From assembly GCA_026014665.1 (NCBI GenBank), contig JAOZHX010000017.1, positions 372,001-436,000 of the forward strand: a DNA stretch of 64,000 nucleotides, written 5' to 3'. The notes beneath the pieces are model-generated. The model was not told the origin of the DNA, searched no databases, and saw only the letters and a list, made by a program, of their open reading frames with translations. Origin of the DNA: Candidatus Bathyarchaeota archaeon. Lineage in GTDB: Archaea; Thermoproteota; Bathyarchaeia; Bathyarchaeales; Bathycorpusculaceae. Made by a program: the position numbers and the translations under genes. Numbering within the stretch: the stretch's first letter is position 1; each line of letters begins with the position of its first letter. Shown piece by piece: positions 17,518-26,928 of the stretch.

Positions 17518-18123
17518 ATGAACAAACAACCAAAAAAATTGGTCACGACTCTTATTTTATTAGCCCTAACTATCACATTAATAACCAGATTCCAAAAACG
17601 GTTTCTGCGGAATCGACTGTTAGAGAAAAAGCGCTCATTGCCATAAAAGAAATAATTGGCATAGATTCAAACAATTATGATACGAAACTAACCAGCTATT
17701 TGCTAGTCAATCCCGAAATGATGCCTGACCAAGGAAAGTCTTTGGGTAATGCACAAAAAGAAATTGTTAGTTACGCTTTCAAATCAACTGAAGAAGACAT
17801 AACAGTAGACTGCAATTTCATAAATGGAACGCTAATGCAACTTGGAATTAACTCGAATAAAGGGATATCACTCTCAAGCATTCAGTTGCCCTCAAACCTC
17901 ATAGATGCAACAAAATACTGTTATGCGGTAGGTTCCATGGGCAGTGGTTCCCAGCAACCAACAAACCCGCAGGCTACACTGCTTGGACCATCCGAAAGCA
18001 CGTTACCTGTTTCTGAACCAGAAAAACCCCCCCGACCACCTTACAATCATAGTTATCGCCGCTATCACGGCAGTAATAGCAATCGCTGCAGGTTTAGCGG
18101 TGAGACGAGCAAGAAAACGCTAA
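17518..18123 (+). pseudogene. exported C-terminally anchored protein, interrupted by two compensating frameshifts
   Basis: ATG at 17518 opens frame 1 with a signal peptide (MNKQPKKLVTTLILLALTIT). From about 17583 the coding sense moves to frame 0 (NQIPKTVSAES, then an open stretch to about 18030). After a run of seven C at about 18027-18033 it returns to frame 1 and encodes a helix LTIIVIAAITAVIAIAAG with tail RRARKR and TAA at 18121-18123. So one base seems missing near the 5' end and one C extra near the 3' end. The product would have about 200 residues: signal peptide, globular part, P/S/T/Q-rich linker, membrane helix, basic tail. It is a candidate substrate of the adjacent archaeosortase. 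Sequencing error and true decay or phase variation cannot be separated here. Confidence 0.6.
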
Positions 18124-18201
18124 TCAACACTTACCTTTCCTTTTTTGATTTGCCCTAGTAATCGCCTTTTTAAAGGGTGGTCACCTGAAGTAAGATTAAC
18201 G

Positions 18202-18816
18202 TTAAGAAACTTCAACCAACACCGCCAAGCCCTGCTTAACCAGGATTTTGGCGTTGAGTTCAGGCAGCGACGCCACGTCTTCGGCTTGGAAGGGTCCGTA
18301 GGATTTCATGTCAGAGCCCATGATGGCAGGGATAGCCTTTGAGAAGCGCACAGTCAACCGTTTAGGCGCAGGCGGCGAACTCGGGATGCTCGCATCGAGT
18401 TTGGCTTCAGCTTTGACCGGCTGGGTTAAGATGACTCGGATAGGTTGCTGAGTGGTGGATGATTGTCCCTGAAGCAGGCTTTTCGAGAATTTCTGGTAGG
18501 CGTCCGTGAAAGCCGCGAAGGTCTCTGTCATTTTGGTTTCTTCAACCGTTAAAAGTTCCACTGGAACCTTTTGGGTTTTGGTAGTCATTTTAATTATTTT
18601 TCTGTATCGTGTTGCAAGCAGTTCTTCAAGCATGCGCTCTACGTTTTGCGCTTCATGCTCCAACAAACTAATTTTTACGGATTTCTGGTCCTGTCGGTTT
18701 TCCTCTTTTATGTGTTTGATGTATTGAGCGATTCTTGCGTAGAAGTCGGACGGGAGTGCTCCAAGCGAGGTTTGGGTGATTTCCCTTTTCCAAGCCTCGT
18801 ACAACTCATTGTACAC
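18202..18816 (-). CDS. gins51: GINS complex subunit (Gins15/51)
   Basis: 204 residues. N-terminal A domain (MYNELYEAWKREI, LGALPSDFYARIAQYIKHI) and C-terminal B domain (AIMGSDMKSYGPFQAEDVAS, LPELNAKILVKQGLAVLVEV), the A-B order of the Sld5/Psf1-type archaeal subunit. GINS joins MCM and GAN/Cdc45 in the replicative helicase. The GTG start shares its G with the TAG stop of priS, so translation is coupled. Confidence 0.88.
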   Translation of the reverse strand: MYNELYEAWKREITQTSLGALPSDFYARIAQYIKHIKEENRQDQKSVKISLLEHEAQNVERMLEELLATRYRKIIKMTTKTQKVPVELLTVEETKMTETFAAFTDAYQKFSKSLLQGQSSTTQQPIRVILTQPVKAEAKLDASIPSSPPAPKRLTVRFSKAIPAIMGSDMKSYGPFQAEDVASLPELNAKILVKQGLAVLVEVS

Positions 18817-20042
18817 TAAGGTGCCACCTCAGCTCGTCTCTTGCAGATTAGCATAACTGCCGCCGCAGTAGGCAACACGACCGTTTGGTTTTTGTATGGA
18901 CCCAACGCTTCATCTCCCAACCTAAACTCTGGCGCATCCGAAACAAACACTTTCACTTCGCCCTTTTTAAAAGCTACCGCTCCAGAAAACGGGTCAAAAT
19001 CCGCCAAGGATTTGGCTGGAAACTCCACTTTCATCAGGCCCGTTTTGCCATGCAACGTACCGTTCATACGGATAAGGCGGTGGACGTCGGTGGTGACCAC
19101 GGTGTCAATTTTTGATGCTTGCTGTTCTCTTACGTATTCAGCGAGTTTGAGCCATGTTTGGACGCTGACTCCGTTTATGCTTTCCCATCTGCCCTCGTTT
19201 ATCGCACGTTTAATAATGGCATCCTTGTTCTCTATTAGAGCCCGATTTCGGATGCCTACAGCTTTTAGGTCTTCCTTACTGGCGTTTAGCAGAAACTTTT
19301 CCATCGCAACCTTGAGCCGCCTATTCCAACCGAAATCATGTAAAATAAAGTGCTTTGCACCCTTTCGTTTGCGTCGTTTCTCATCTGCCTCTTTATCCAA
19401 AACAGCTAAACCCAACCCCGTCACGTAGTCAACAATCTCCTTTCTCGCCATCGCATCCAGCGACCGCACCGATTCAGCTTCCAAATGAACGTGGTAACCC
19501 CGATGACCCGAGAAAAAAACATGCAAATCATCAGTTGAAAAACCAAAATCATTCTCTAACATGTCAAGCAGTTTGCCGGTTTCTTCACGGGCGGATTGGA
19601 TGCAAAGGTCACATGCCCAGATTTTAGTTTCAAATTTTGTTCCTTCACAGCAGGGGCAGGCTTCAGGGGTGATTCCGCGGCCGCTAAACCCGCATTTGAC
19701 GCATTTGAATTCATCGTGAATTTTGTTGCATGACGTGGGGATGTGGTCGGCGTCTATGTCGAAAACTAAGTCGCTGCCGACCCAGCCTTTTTTGTCCATG
19801 TCAAAATCAGGGTTCTCATAGTAGGCGCAACTGTGGTAAACGTCGGAGGGCACAGTCTCCGCCAAAACCGCCCGCAGGTTGCTGATGGAGCTGAAACTGC
19901 GGTGCCGAACCATAAAACGTTCTTTAAACATGAGGTAGCCGAATTCCCGCTGTTCAGTATGCAAGGGAGCAGGAATCTCCGTGGAGGGGTCACGGTAGTA
20001 TTCGGCGAATTTTTTGTACACAAATTCCCTAGAAGCTTCCAT
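18816..20042 (-). CDS. priS: DNA primase small (catalytic) subunit PriS
   Basis: 408 residues. Catalytic acidic residues in DLVFDIDADH (Asp95, Asp97) and the FSGHRGYHVHLE nucleotide-binding motif. A zinc-binding knuckle is formed by C114/C117, C129-C132 and C144/C147. It synthesises primers together with PriL, encoded 2.6 kb away. Immediately upstream of and overlapping the GINS gene by one base, a common archaeal arrangement. Confidence 0.97.
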   Translation of the reverse strand: MEASREFVYKKFAEYYRDPSTEIPAPLHTEQREFGYLMFKERFMVRHRSFSSISNLRAVLAETVPSDVYHSCAYYENPDFDMDKKGWVGSDLVFDIDADHIPTSCNKIHDEFKCVKCGFSGRGITPEACPCCEGTKFETKIWACDLCIQSAREETGKLLDMLENDFGFSTDDLHVFFSGHRGYHVHLEAESVRSLDAMARKEIVDYVTGLGLAVLDKEADEKRRKRKGAKHFILHDFGWNRRLKVAMEKFLLNASKEDLKAVGIRNRALIENKDAIIKRAINEGRWESINGVSVQTWLKLAEYVREQQASKIDTVVTTDVHRLIRMNGTLHGKTGLMKVEFPAKSLADFDPFSGAVAFKKGEVKVFVSDAPEFRLGDEALGPYKNQTVVLPTAAAVMLICKRRAEVAP

Positions 20043-20125
20043 AATCCCCCCAACCTCTTACGCAGCTAACTATCGGTTTTCCAGAATTTAACTATAACCC
20101 AAGTATAAAACGGTTGAACTTGGCT

Positions 20126-21802
20126 TTAGAATTTGAGCAGTGTCCTAAAGTTGTCGAGCAGTCGCAGGGGGTTGAAGGACACACCGCCAAACGAAAGCAC
20201 GCCAATCATAAAAATAAGCCAGAGCATTGTGGCTTCTACCTCTCGTTTCCGTTGAGGAATCAACACGTACACAAAGACAAAGGATAGGTACCAGTTCTGA
20301 ACATAGGGTAAAACAAAAGTGGGCAACAAGAGGAAAAGAGCCGAAAGCGAAAGCAAACTGTTCTTGTTTAACATGTACAGCGAATACACAACAGTGATGG
20401 CAAGCGTCAGCAAGACGGAAAAAGCCTGCAGGGACCAAGGAATCTGGGAATGAGGCTCAAAAGCGTTAACGCCATTCATGATGAACTCGGGTCTTACATT
20501 CATCAAGTAAGGTAAGCTCAGATAAGCTGTGAAACCGCTGAGAACCACTAAAACAACAGTTAAAAAAAGCGATTTGTTGGCTACCAAATCACCCAACCTT
20601 TGTTTCTTAAAAAGCACAATCGCACCCACAACGACTAGGGGAAGCAGAAAAATGCCTGCTTGATACTTTAAGAACACAGAAATTGCGGTGAGCAAGAGGA
20701 AGGAATCATAGCTTTCAAGGGCAAACGCTGTTAACGCAAGCAACGAAAACAGGAAAGCCACAGAATCAAACATGCCATTCGCAGCGTAAATCACCAACGT
20801 AACGTAGATTATGTAGATGCCCAACAGTTTGAGGAACGTATGCATGTCCTTTTTCCAGTAACGATTCAAAAACAAGAAGAGGCAAGCATGAGCAAAAACC
20901 AAGAAAACAACAATCATCAGCTTATAGGTTAAAACAGAACCAAAGCCATTTTGCAGCAAGATGCCAAAAGGCAAAAACAGCACTAAACTGCCCAGAGGGT
21001 AGAGATGGGGCATCTCAGGCCAAGTTACAAACATAAAACCTGACTGATCCCGACTTGCAAGCGCGTCCAGTGGATCACTAAAAACGTTCAGCCCATCCTT
21101 TAGGAACAAACTAGAAACGTAAGCATGCCGCGCATGGTCAGTATACCAATTTTCAAACGTTGCCAGCGGATGAGAGTTTACCGCTAAGAGGGAAACCCAG
21201 AAAACCAGCGATAACAGCAGGAGCGCTATGAGGCGGCGACGGCCAGTACGCCCTAAAGGCGGCAAAGTCAGCCTAAATGGTTCGTTAGCCTGCTTAGAAA
21301 AAATAAACTTCAAAATAAAAATGCAAACGGCGCCTAAACTGACAAAAAATAAGATTTTAGCGGGTAAATTAAGCCATGAGTACGGCAAAAAAACTTCTGG
21401 TTGCTCAACGGAGACTGTGAAATGCACGGTGCCGGTGTTGGTTGCGTTCGAGAAGAAAACGGATTCGTAGTAGTCGGCGCCTGCAGTAAAATTGAAGGCA
21501 ATGTCCTTATCGGTATAGTTGGCATAGCGCAAGCCATTGTAGGTTAGGATGGAAAAATTCTTCACAAACGTGTCGGATGAGTGCACATTCAGAAAAATGT
21601 TTTCGCCCCCATGGAAGGAGCCTAAGCCTTGCCTTCGGGTCTCGTTTGGATGGAGAGTGAATGAGGCATCTATTATCACTCTTGATTGCTGTTCGCCCGT
21701 AGCCACTGGGTAGAGGCTGATAACCGCTAAGGTTAAACTCAACACTAGGCAAAACAAAAGCGTTGACAGAATGGTTTTTTGTGAGCTCAGCCTTCCCATC
21801 AT
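20126..21802 (-). CDS. polytopic membrane protein, GT-C glycosyltransferase-like
   Basis: 558 residues from the ATG at 21802 (MMGRLSSQKT); a GTG 17 codons earlier is possible. An N-terminal signal-anchor, a beta-rich extracytoplasmic domain of about 110 residues and about 10-12 helices follow. The loop FENWYTDHARHAYVSSLFL after a helix has the acidic Asp-x-x-Arg/His pattern of GT-C enzymes that use polyprenyl-phosphate sugars. The neighbouring dolichol-phosphate mannose synthase gene supports a role in protein or lipid glycosylation. Exact reaction unknown. Confidence 0.65.
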   Translation of the reverse strand: MMGRLSSQKTILSTLLFCLVLSLTLAVISLYPVATGEQQSRVIIDASFTLHPNETRRQGLGSFHGGENIFLNVHSSDTFVKNFSILTYNGLRYANYTDKDIAFNFTAGADYYESVFFSNATNTGTVHFTVSVEQPEVFLPYSWLNLPAKILFFVSLGAVCIFILKFIFSKQANEPFRLTLPPLGRTGRRRLIALLLLSLVFWVSLLAVNSHPLATFENWYTDHARHAYVSSLFLKDGLNVFSDPLDALASRDQSGFMFVTWPEMPHLYPLGSLVLFLPFGILLQNGFGSVLTYKLMIVVFLVFAHACLFLFLNRYWKKDMHTFLKLLGIYIIYVTLVIYAANGMFDSVAFLFSLLALTAFALESYDSFLLLTAISVFLKYQAGIFLLPLVVVGAIVLFKKQRLGDLVANKSLFLTVVLVVLSGFTAYLSLPYLMNVRPEFIMNGVNAFEPHSQIPWSLQAFSVLLTLAITVVYSLYMLNKNSLLSLSALFLLLPTFVLPYVQNWYLSFVFVYVLIPQRKREVEATMLWLIFMIGVLSFGGVSFNPLRLLDNFRTLLKF

Positions 21803-21868
21803 CGTGCCTTCATGTATCCGAAAATACCTCAAGCGCATATTTATCGCTGACACAAGAATCGAGCTATG

Positions 21869-22612
21869 CTATGTGTGTAGAGTAGCCTTAAGAGTGTATG
21901 ACAAATAACTCTTAATTTCTGTCCAAGTCAGCTTTGATTTGCCTTGCTTCCGGTTAACAAACACTATGGGCACCTCTTTAACCTTAAAGTTCCGCTGAAA
22001 CGCCTGCCGAACCGTTTCAATCTGAATCTCATACGTGTGACTGTGTAAGGCGCCGATGGCTTCTTTAAGGAACTTGGTTGAGTAACAACGGTATCCACTG
22101 GTGCAGTCTTTGAGTTTCAAACCCAGTAGAAACTTTGCTAGTGCGTTGGCTGTCTTGCTTATGATTTTTCTTGTGAGCGGCCAGCCCGCAATTCTTCCTC
22201 CTTTGCAGTACCTGCTACCTATGACTATCCCAGCACCAGTTTCATCCATGGTTGATAAGAGCTGCGGCAGGTCTTGGGGATTATGGGAGTAGTCCGCATC
22301 CATGGTCACGATGTATTTTGGGGTATGGGGTGATGTGAGAAATATTTTGAATCCGTCGGTTATGGCGGTGCCCAAACCGCTTTTTCTTGGTCGAACATGG
22401 AGTTGAATATTTGGGTATTGCGATTGCTTCTCATGCACTATTTCCGCGGTTCTGTCTGGGCTGGAGTCATCTATGATGAGAATGGAAGTGTCTAAATGCA
22501 GGTTTTCGATGTCATCGATTAATTTTGAGATGTTTTCGGCTTCCCGGTAAGTGGGAAGGACAATGCCAACCGCCGTATCGACTGCCATAGAGCCAAATAA
22601 TTGGTAACTCAT
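21869..22612 (-). CDS. polyprenol (dolichol) phosphate mannosyltransferase, GT2 family
   Basis: 247 residues, DPM1-type. Motifs: VGIVLPTYREAENI, LIIDDSSPDRTAEIV, the metal-binding MDADYSHNP and DCTSGYRCY. Transfers mannose (or a related sugar) from a nucleotide sugar to dolichyl phosphate at the inner membrane face, giving the donor used by GT-C enzymes such as the downstream gene. No C-terminal GtrA-like membrane domain. The pair likely forms an operon. Confidence 0.92.
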   Translation of the reverse strand: MSYQLFGSMAVDTAVGIVLPTYREAENISKLIDDIENLHLDTSILIIDDSSPDRTAEIVHEKQSQYPNIQLHVRPRKSGLGTAITDGFKIFLTSPHTPKYIVTMDADYSHNPQDLPQLLSTMDETGAGIVIGSRYCKGGRIAGWPLTRKIISKTANALAKFLLGLKLKDCTSGYRCYSTKFLKEAIGALHSHTYEIQIETVRQAFQRNFKVKEVPIVFVNRKQGKSKLTWTEIKSYLSYTLKATLHT

Positions 22613-22672
22613 AAAAAACCTTTCTCAAATAAACTAGCAACTACATACACTAATAAACGTTAAAATACAAAT

Positions 22673-23704
22673 TCAGGCAGATTTCAACGACTTCTGCTTC
22701 AAGACATAGTATTTTAGGGGATGGTAAATGCGGCGGCACAACTCATCCCTATTTTTGCAAACACTATGAGTCTGCAGCACGGAGCATTGGGGACAAGTGT
22801 AGCGGGTTCCTGAACCACGTTCACCTGCGATGTGTTCGATTTGATAGCGCGTTAAGCGTTCGTTGTAGTCAGAGAAGGTCTTGAACAATTCGTTGAGTGC
22901 TTCAGGTGTCATGCCGATGTTAACCAGAAAAGCCGTCAGGGTGAAGCGTCCGATATGTGAGAGGTGGTGACTTGCGGCGGCGTCGGCGTAGAGTGCGTTT
23001 ATGCAGGGTGGGAAAGCTGCTTGAACCACAACCTTGGGCAGGTTATCTGTTTCTTCGCCTATCTGTTCTTGAGCTAACCTCACCAAGTCATTAGCGATAA
23101 GATTGATTTCTTCCGGCAAGTTTTTGATTTCTGGAATGTCAAGCCTTTTTTCTACGCGGGCTTTAACTTCTTCTTGGAGAAGCCTGATTACCTTGTCTTT
23201 GTTTAAGTAAACCATGCCCCTATCCATAATTTGGTTTACAAGTTTCCATTCAATGCCGTGCATGTGAGCCGCGTTTCGTAAATAAAACGTGAAGCCGATG
23301 CGAAAGTCCTTGTAAGGGCTGCCTGCACAGATGTCCCAGTCAAAATCTTTAGCAATAGCCGTGAGTGTGTCTATTTTTTCGTTTAGCATTTGTGCATGAG
23401 CTGTTTTTGCTACCGCGAGAGCGTATCTTTTTTTTATCCAAGAATTCTTGGTTGCTATGACTAAAATCAGAGCTGCGGCAAAAGAGGAAATCTCTGTCTT
23501 CTTATCGTTTGCCATTTTGCCAGTGTGCATTTCATTGATGGCACAGGTCACTCGGTTTAATGCGCGGTCAAACACAGTTTTTTCTGAAGACAGATTTGAG
23601 ATGGTAAAGTCTAGGTTTGCTATTTGCTTTGAAGCGTGTTTTAAAAAAGGGTATTTGGCAAAATCTTCAGAGGATAATGCCTTTTCCATCTGTGAGGCTG
23701 CCAT
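22673..23704 (-). CDS. priL: DNA primase large subunit PriL
   Basis: 343 residues. The C-terminal Fe-S domain has conserved cysteines in FPPC (234), YTCPQC (304, 307), C316 and C323. The N-terminal helical domain contacts PriS. Only 2 bases separate it from the PCNA stop-start junction upstream, so pcn and priL are co-transcribed. Confidence 0.95.
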   Translation of the reverse strand: MAASQMEKALSSEDFAKYPFLKHASKQIANLDFTISNLSSEKTVFDRALNRVTCAINEMHTGKMANDKKTEISSFAAALILVIATKNSWIKKRYALAVAKTAHAQMLNEKIDTLTAIAKDFDWDICAGSPYKDFRIGFTFYLRNAAHMHGIEWKLVNQIMDRGMVYLNKDKVIRLLQEEVKARVEKRLDIPEIKNLPEEINLIANDLVRLAQEQIGEETDNLPKVVVQAAFPPCINALYADAAASHHLSHIGRFTLTAFLVNIGMTPEALNELFKTFSDYNERLTRYQIEHIAGERGSGTRYTCPQCSVLQTHSVCKNRDELCRRIYHPLKYYVLKQKSLKSA

Positions 23705-23706
23705 GA

Positions 23707-24462
23707 TTACTCGGTTTCGATTCTTGGCGCTAGGAAGAACGTTAATTTGCCCTCTTTTTGCTGCTGAAAGTCAATTCGCACTGGCATGTCAGTTGAGAAT
23801 TCGAGGGTGGCGATGTCGGAAGTTGCTGAGGCGGCCTTTATGATTTCTGAGAGGTAGCTTAAGCTGAAGGTGGCTTTAGAGTTCTCCTTAACTTCAAGGT
23901 CGAGGAGTGCATCGCTGCCCTTCTGAAGCGTTATGGTTGCACCCATCAGGTCGCCAGAAGCGCTAAGCGTCATTTTGTCTGGTTCTGCTTCGATGCGGAC
24001 ATGGTCGCTGACCAACTGAGCGTCCTCGATGGCTTGGCTTAAGCCTTGAGTGGTCGCTTTTGCTTTAACGTTGAAGGTGATTTTTGGAGTAGGCACTTCC
24101 TCTTCGGAAGCTTCTAAAGTGGGCATGGTAAATTTGCGGCTGTACTTGCCCGTTATCGTGACGAGCAGTCGCCCAGTTTTTTCATCAATGGACAATTCGA
24201 CGGCTTCGTCTTTGCCGGCGCGTTTGAGAAGCTTGAGGAGTTCGCTTATGTTTAAGCAGACTTTGCTGGGTTCGGTGGAGACGTATTCTTGAAATATGGT
24301 TTTGGGCCATTCAAAATCTATCATGGCAACACGTGAGGGATCCATAGCTCGGAGTTTTAATCCTTCAGGGTCAATTTTAAACGTCGCTTCATCAACAAGG
24401 ATGGATATGGCGGTTGCCATGTCACGCAGGAGTTTAGCATCTGAGACTTTAAGCTTGAACAT
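23707..24462 (-). CDS. pcn: DNA polymerase sliding clamp PCNA
   Basis: 251 residues, typical. Visible: DEATFKIDPEGLKLRAMDPS in the first half, the interdomain loop EASEEEVPTPKI, and the C-terminal LTFFLAPRIETE. The only PCNA in the window. Binds PIP-box proteins; the DP2 C-terminus here carries such a box (48762-52163). Confidence 0.97.
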   Translation of the reverse strand: MFKLKVSDAKLLRDMATAISILVDEATFKIDPEGLKLRAMDPSRVAMIDFEWPKTIFQEYVSTEPSKVCLNISELLKLLKRAGKDEAVELSIDEKTGRLLVTITGKYSRKFTMPTLEASEEEVPTPKITFNVKAKATTQGLSQAIEDAQLVSDHVRIEAEPDKMTLSASGDLMGATITLQKGSDALLDLEVKENSKATFSLSYLSEIIKAASATSDIATLEFSTDMPVRIDFQQQKEGKLTFFLAPRIETE

Positions 24463-24833
24463 GTTAATACTCTCTTCCTCGCTCTATTGCATACAGTCTA
24501 GAGTTATATTAGTTTACTCATTAACCCCTAAGTAAATAAATAAGTTGCTATACCCCAACAGCTGGAGAAAAGGTTATAGAATTTAGCGTGAATCCCATCA
24601 GTCCCCATAATTTGGACAACTAAAATCGAAACCCAGGGCCTAGAATTGCAGTCATTTATTTTTTTTTCGTAAACATCATAATCGTTCATGGACTTAATTC
24701 GACCAGTGAAATCTACTGACACCATCGCCCCTTTAGTTGTTAAGTAGATTCAAATCATAATCAGTAATTTGACTTATCAGTACAATTTGAAAAGTAAGGA
24801 ACAGTACAATTTTTCTGAATAAAGAATGAAGGG
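24463..24833. other. 371-base intergenic region between PCNA and TFS
   Basis: AT-rich, with two short minus-strand ORFs (24528-24725; 24761-24961, the latter overlapping TFS in another frame) that lack Shine-Dalgarno and family features. It probably holds the PCNA promoter. No RNA gene seen. Confidence 0.4.
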
Positions 24834-25190
24834 TTAGCTGTATTCTCTGTAGGTATAGTTGCATTTAGTACAGCGCAAAAACTGCGTCGAAGACTCGTCT
24901 GCCCCGCGTGTTTGCACCTGCCAGACATAGGCGGTGTTGTTTCCGCATCTTGGACATTCAACCCGAACAGTGGGCAAGGTGCTGAGTTTCTGCTCCTCTT
25001 TGCCTATGACCGCCACTAACTGCTGCGGATTATGTTGGATGATTTTTGGAGCCACCTTTGCCTCAACTTTTTCGCCTGCTTCAGGCTTTTTGTAGCCACA
25101 CTTAGGGCAAGCAAGAACCAAAGTTGCTTCTTTGCCGCTCTTGGATTTCTTGGGCTCAAGACGAGAACCGCATCTGGGACAGAATTCCAT
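24834..25190 (-). CDS. tfs: transcription factor S (TFS, TFIIS-like)
   Basis: 118 residues. N-terminal ribbon CPRCGS...CPKCGY and C-terminal ribbon CPRCGN...CTKCNY with the acidic hairpin TRGADESS that enters the polymerase active site and stimulates RNA cleavage in stalled complexes. Normal length (about 105-115). Stands alone. Confidence 0.95.
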   Translation of the reverse strand: MEFCPRCGSRLEPKKSKSGKEATLVLACPKCGYKKPEAGEKVEAKVAPKIIQHNPQQLVAVIGKEEQKLSTLPTVRVECPRCGNNTAYVWQVQTRGADESSTQFLRCTKCNYTYREYS

Positions 25191-25263
25191 AGTCCGCTAA
25201 TCACTATCCGTTTTTGATTCCCTTAGCATTGTACCTTTTAAACCTTTTCCAAAAAAGCCGAGT

Positions 25264-25851
25264 TCACGCAGTGATCCCCGAAGCGATAAGATGAGCAACA
25301 CGTAACGGTTCAGGCAGACAACTCCTAGTCGAAGTCAACAAAACAATCCTCTCGGCATCTGCCACTGAGATGCCCGCAACCTCCATGTAGAGTTTTGACC
25401 CCCTGCACGCCAACTCGTAGATTTCGCCCGCACCTAACACGATCCGCCACCGCTCCTCTTCATCAGGCAAGTGTTTGAGAGCATCATGAATTGAATTTAA
25501 ATCGGGTTTTTCACGGGTCAACGCAATAACCGGCAAAGCCGTTAACTCATTTAATTTTTTGATATCCACCAAATTAAACCCTGCTAAGGTGATTCCGTTT
25601 AGCATCGCAAGACGCAGTTGCCTTCGATGTGGCGAATTATTAATCATGTCAGCCAATTTCTGCGTGGCGTCCAGCCCATCGATGGCAATTTCAGTATGCA
25701 TAACACCATCAATCGAGCTGCCTCCACGTAAAACAACACCGACCACAATCACTTTTCCTTGCGTGTGAGGAACAAATTGACCATCATCGATGCCGAGCAC
25801 TCGAATTTCAGGTTTTATAACACCGAAACGCTTCTTGCTGCTCAACAACAA
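25264..25851 (-). CDS. DUF99 family protein
   Basis: 195 residues. Family features: KPEIRVLGIDDGQF at the N-terminus, a central ITLAGFNLVDI and LTREKPD. DUF99 is structurally related to endonuclease V-like folds; a function in deoxyuridine or damaged-base repair has been proposed. The conserved GIDDG aspartates fit metal binding. Function remains unproven. Confidence 0.85.
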   Translation of the reverse strand: MLLSSKKRFGVIKPEIRVLGIDDGQFVPHTQGKVIVVGVVLRGGSSIDGVMHTEIAIDGLDATQKLADMINNSPHRRQLRLAMLNGITLAGFNLVDIKKLNELTALPVIALTREKPDLNSIHDALKHLPDEEERWRIVLGAGEIYELACRGSKLYMEVAGISVADAERIVLLTSTRSCLPEPLRVAHLIASGITA

Positions 25852-25936
25852 CCACGCAAATACTATTAAGTGATGTTATAATTTAAAATCAACCGCAAAA
25901 AAGAAAGCGATCAATCAAAAAAGAGTTGGAGATGGA

Positions 25937-26212
25937 TCAGAGCACGTTTTCTAGTTCTTTGCCAAAAGCCTCGTTTGCCTTGCGGATTTTTGCCACTGCG
26001 GCGACCAACGCGTCCTCAGGCTTCGCGTCTCCTTTCATTCGAAGATAAATTATTGGGCTAGACGCCAAGGGGTGGGGTACGTCGTAGCCTGCAAAATCCA
26101 CAGTCTCATCTTCCAAGAGCTTTTTTTGGATGAGGTTACAAAATCCATGGCTGGAGCCTTGGATTTCAATTTTTAGTTCGTTTGCTGATTTCTTTAGGAT
26201 TTTAACTTTCAT
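25937..26212 (-). CDS. rpoL: DNA-directed RNA polymerase subunit Rpo11 (L)
   Basis: 91 residues, alpha-like dimerisation subunit that pairs with Rpo3. Core pattern: GSSHGFCNLIQKKLLEDETV and DVPHPLASSPIIYLRM. Follows csl4 by 12 bases, a common archaeal neighbourhood. Confidence 0.95.
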   Translation of the reverse strand: MKVKILKKSANELKIEIQGSSHGFCNLIQKKLLEDETVDFAGYDVPHPLASSPIIYLRMKGDAKPEDALVAAVAKIRKANEAFGKELENVL

Positions 26213-26224
26213 GCGTTTTCCCTC

Positions 26225-26812
26225 TTATATCGGTTCTTTCCCGTAATCCGGAGCTAACTTTCGCCGCTCAACGTTGCCGCATTTGGGGCATTTGAGATCA
26301 TAACGTTGCTGTTCAAGCAAGGCACCATCACGAGAACAGAAAGCATAGAGGATGCCTAGGTTTTTGTCGTTTATGGAGAGATGGTAAATTTGGTTTTTCT
26401 CGCTGATAACCTTAGCGCGAATTATATCCCCAGGTTTGCAGACATCATTCATGGCGTTAACATAGCGGTCCGAGACATCGGAGACATGCAGAATACCGCC
26501 GAAGCTCCCTGTTAAACTTTTCTTGCCGATTCGAAAGATGCGTACCAAAACATTATCTGACTGCGCGTTGCCTATTTGCCCTATAACGATGCTTGAGACC
26601 TTGGGAACAACTACACCCTCGACCACTGGGTAAACAGAGACTTTCTTGTTTAGTAAATCAATCAGGGCGCGCCCAACTATCTTGGAGTAGATAATTCCAT
26701 CTTTTACATACGTACCGGCGTCAGGGATGAATTCTTCGATTACGCCTAAACGTTCACCAGGCAGCACCAAATGGCCGCTTTTTTGTTCAGGAGGTTTTAG
26801 AGCTGACATCAC
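26225..26812 (-). CDS. csl4: exosome complex RNA-binding subunit Csl4
   Basis: 195 residues. N-terminal domain (VLPGERLGVIEEFIPDAGTY), central S1 domain (GGILHVSDVSDRYV) and C-terminal zinc ribbon CPKCGNVERR. It caps the Rrp41/Rrp42 ring and recruits RNA and DnaG. Upstream of rpoL in one operon. Confidence 0.94.
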   Translation of the reverse strand: MMSALKPPEQKSGHLVLPGERLGVIEEFIPDAGTYVKDGIIYSKIVGRALIDLLNKKVSVYPVVEGVVVPKVSSIVIGQIGNAQSDNVLVRIFRIGKKSLTGSFGGILHVSDVSDRYVNAMNDVCKPGDIIRAKVISEKNQIYHLSINDKNLGILYAFCSRDGALLEQQRYDLKCPKCGNVERRKLAPDYGKEPI

Positions 26813-26928
26813 ATTTCCCTTAATTTGTAAATAAGCTTAATTTTGACAAATGCATATGCTTAGTTTCCAATCTAATCAATAAACCTTTTGTTAAAATAAC
26901 TACAATAGCCCTCTGCCTGCAGGATGGC

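Noticed and set aside
24528-24961. Two minus-strand ORFs between PCNA and TFS
   Set aside because: No start context or family features; the second overlaps TFS in a different frame.
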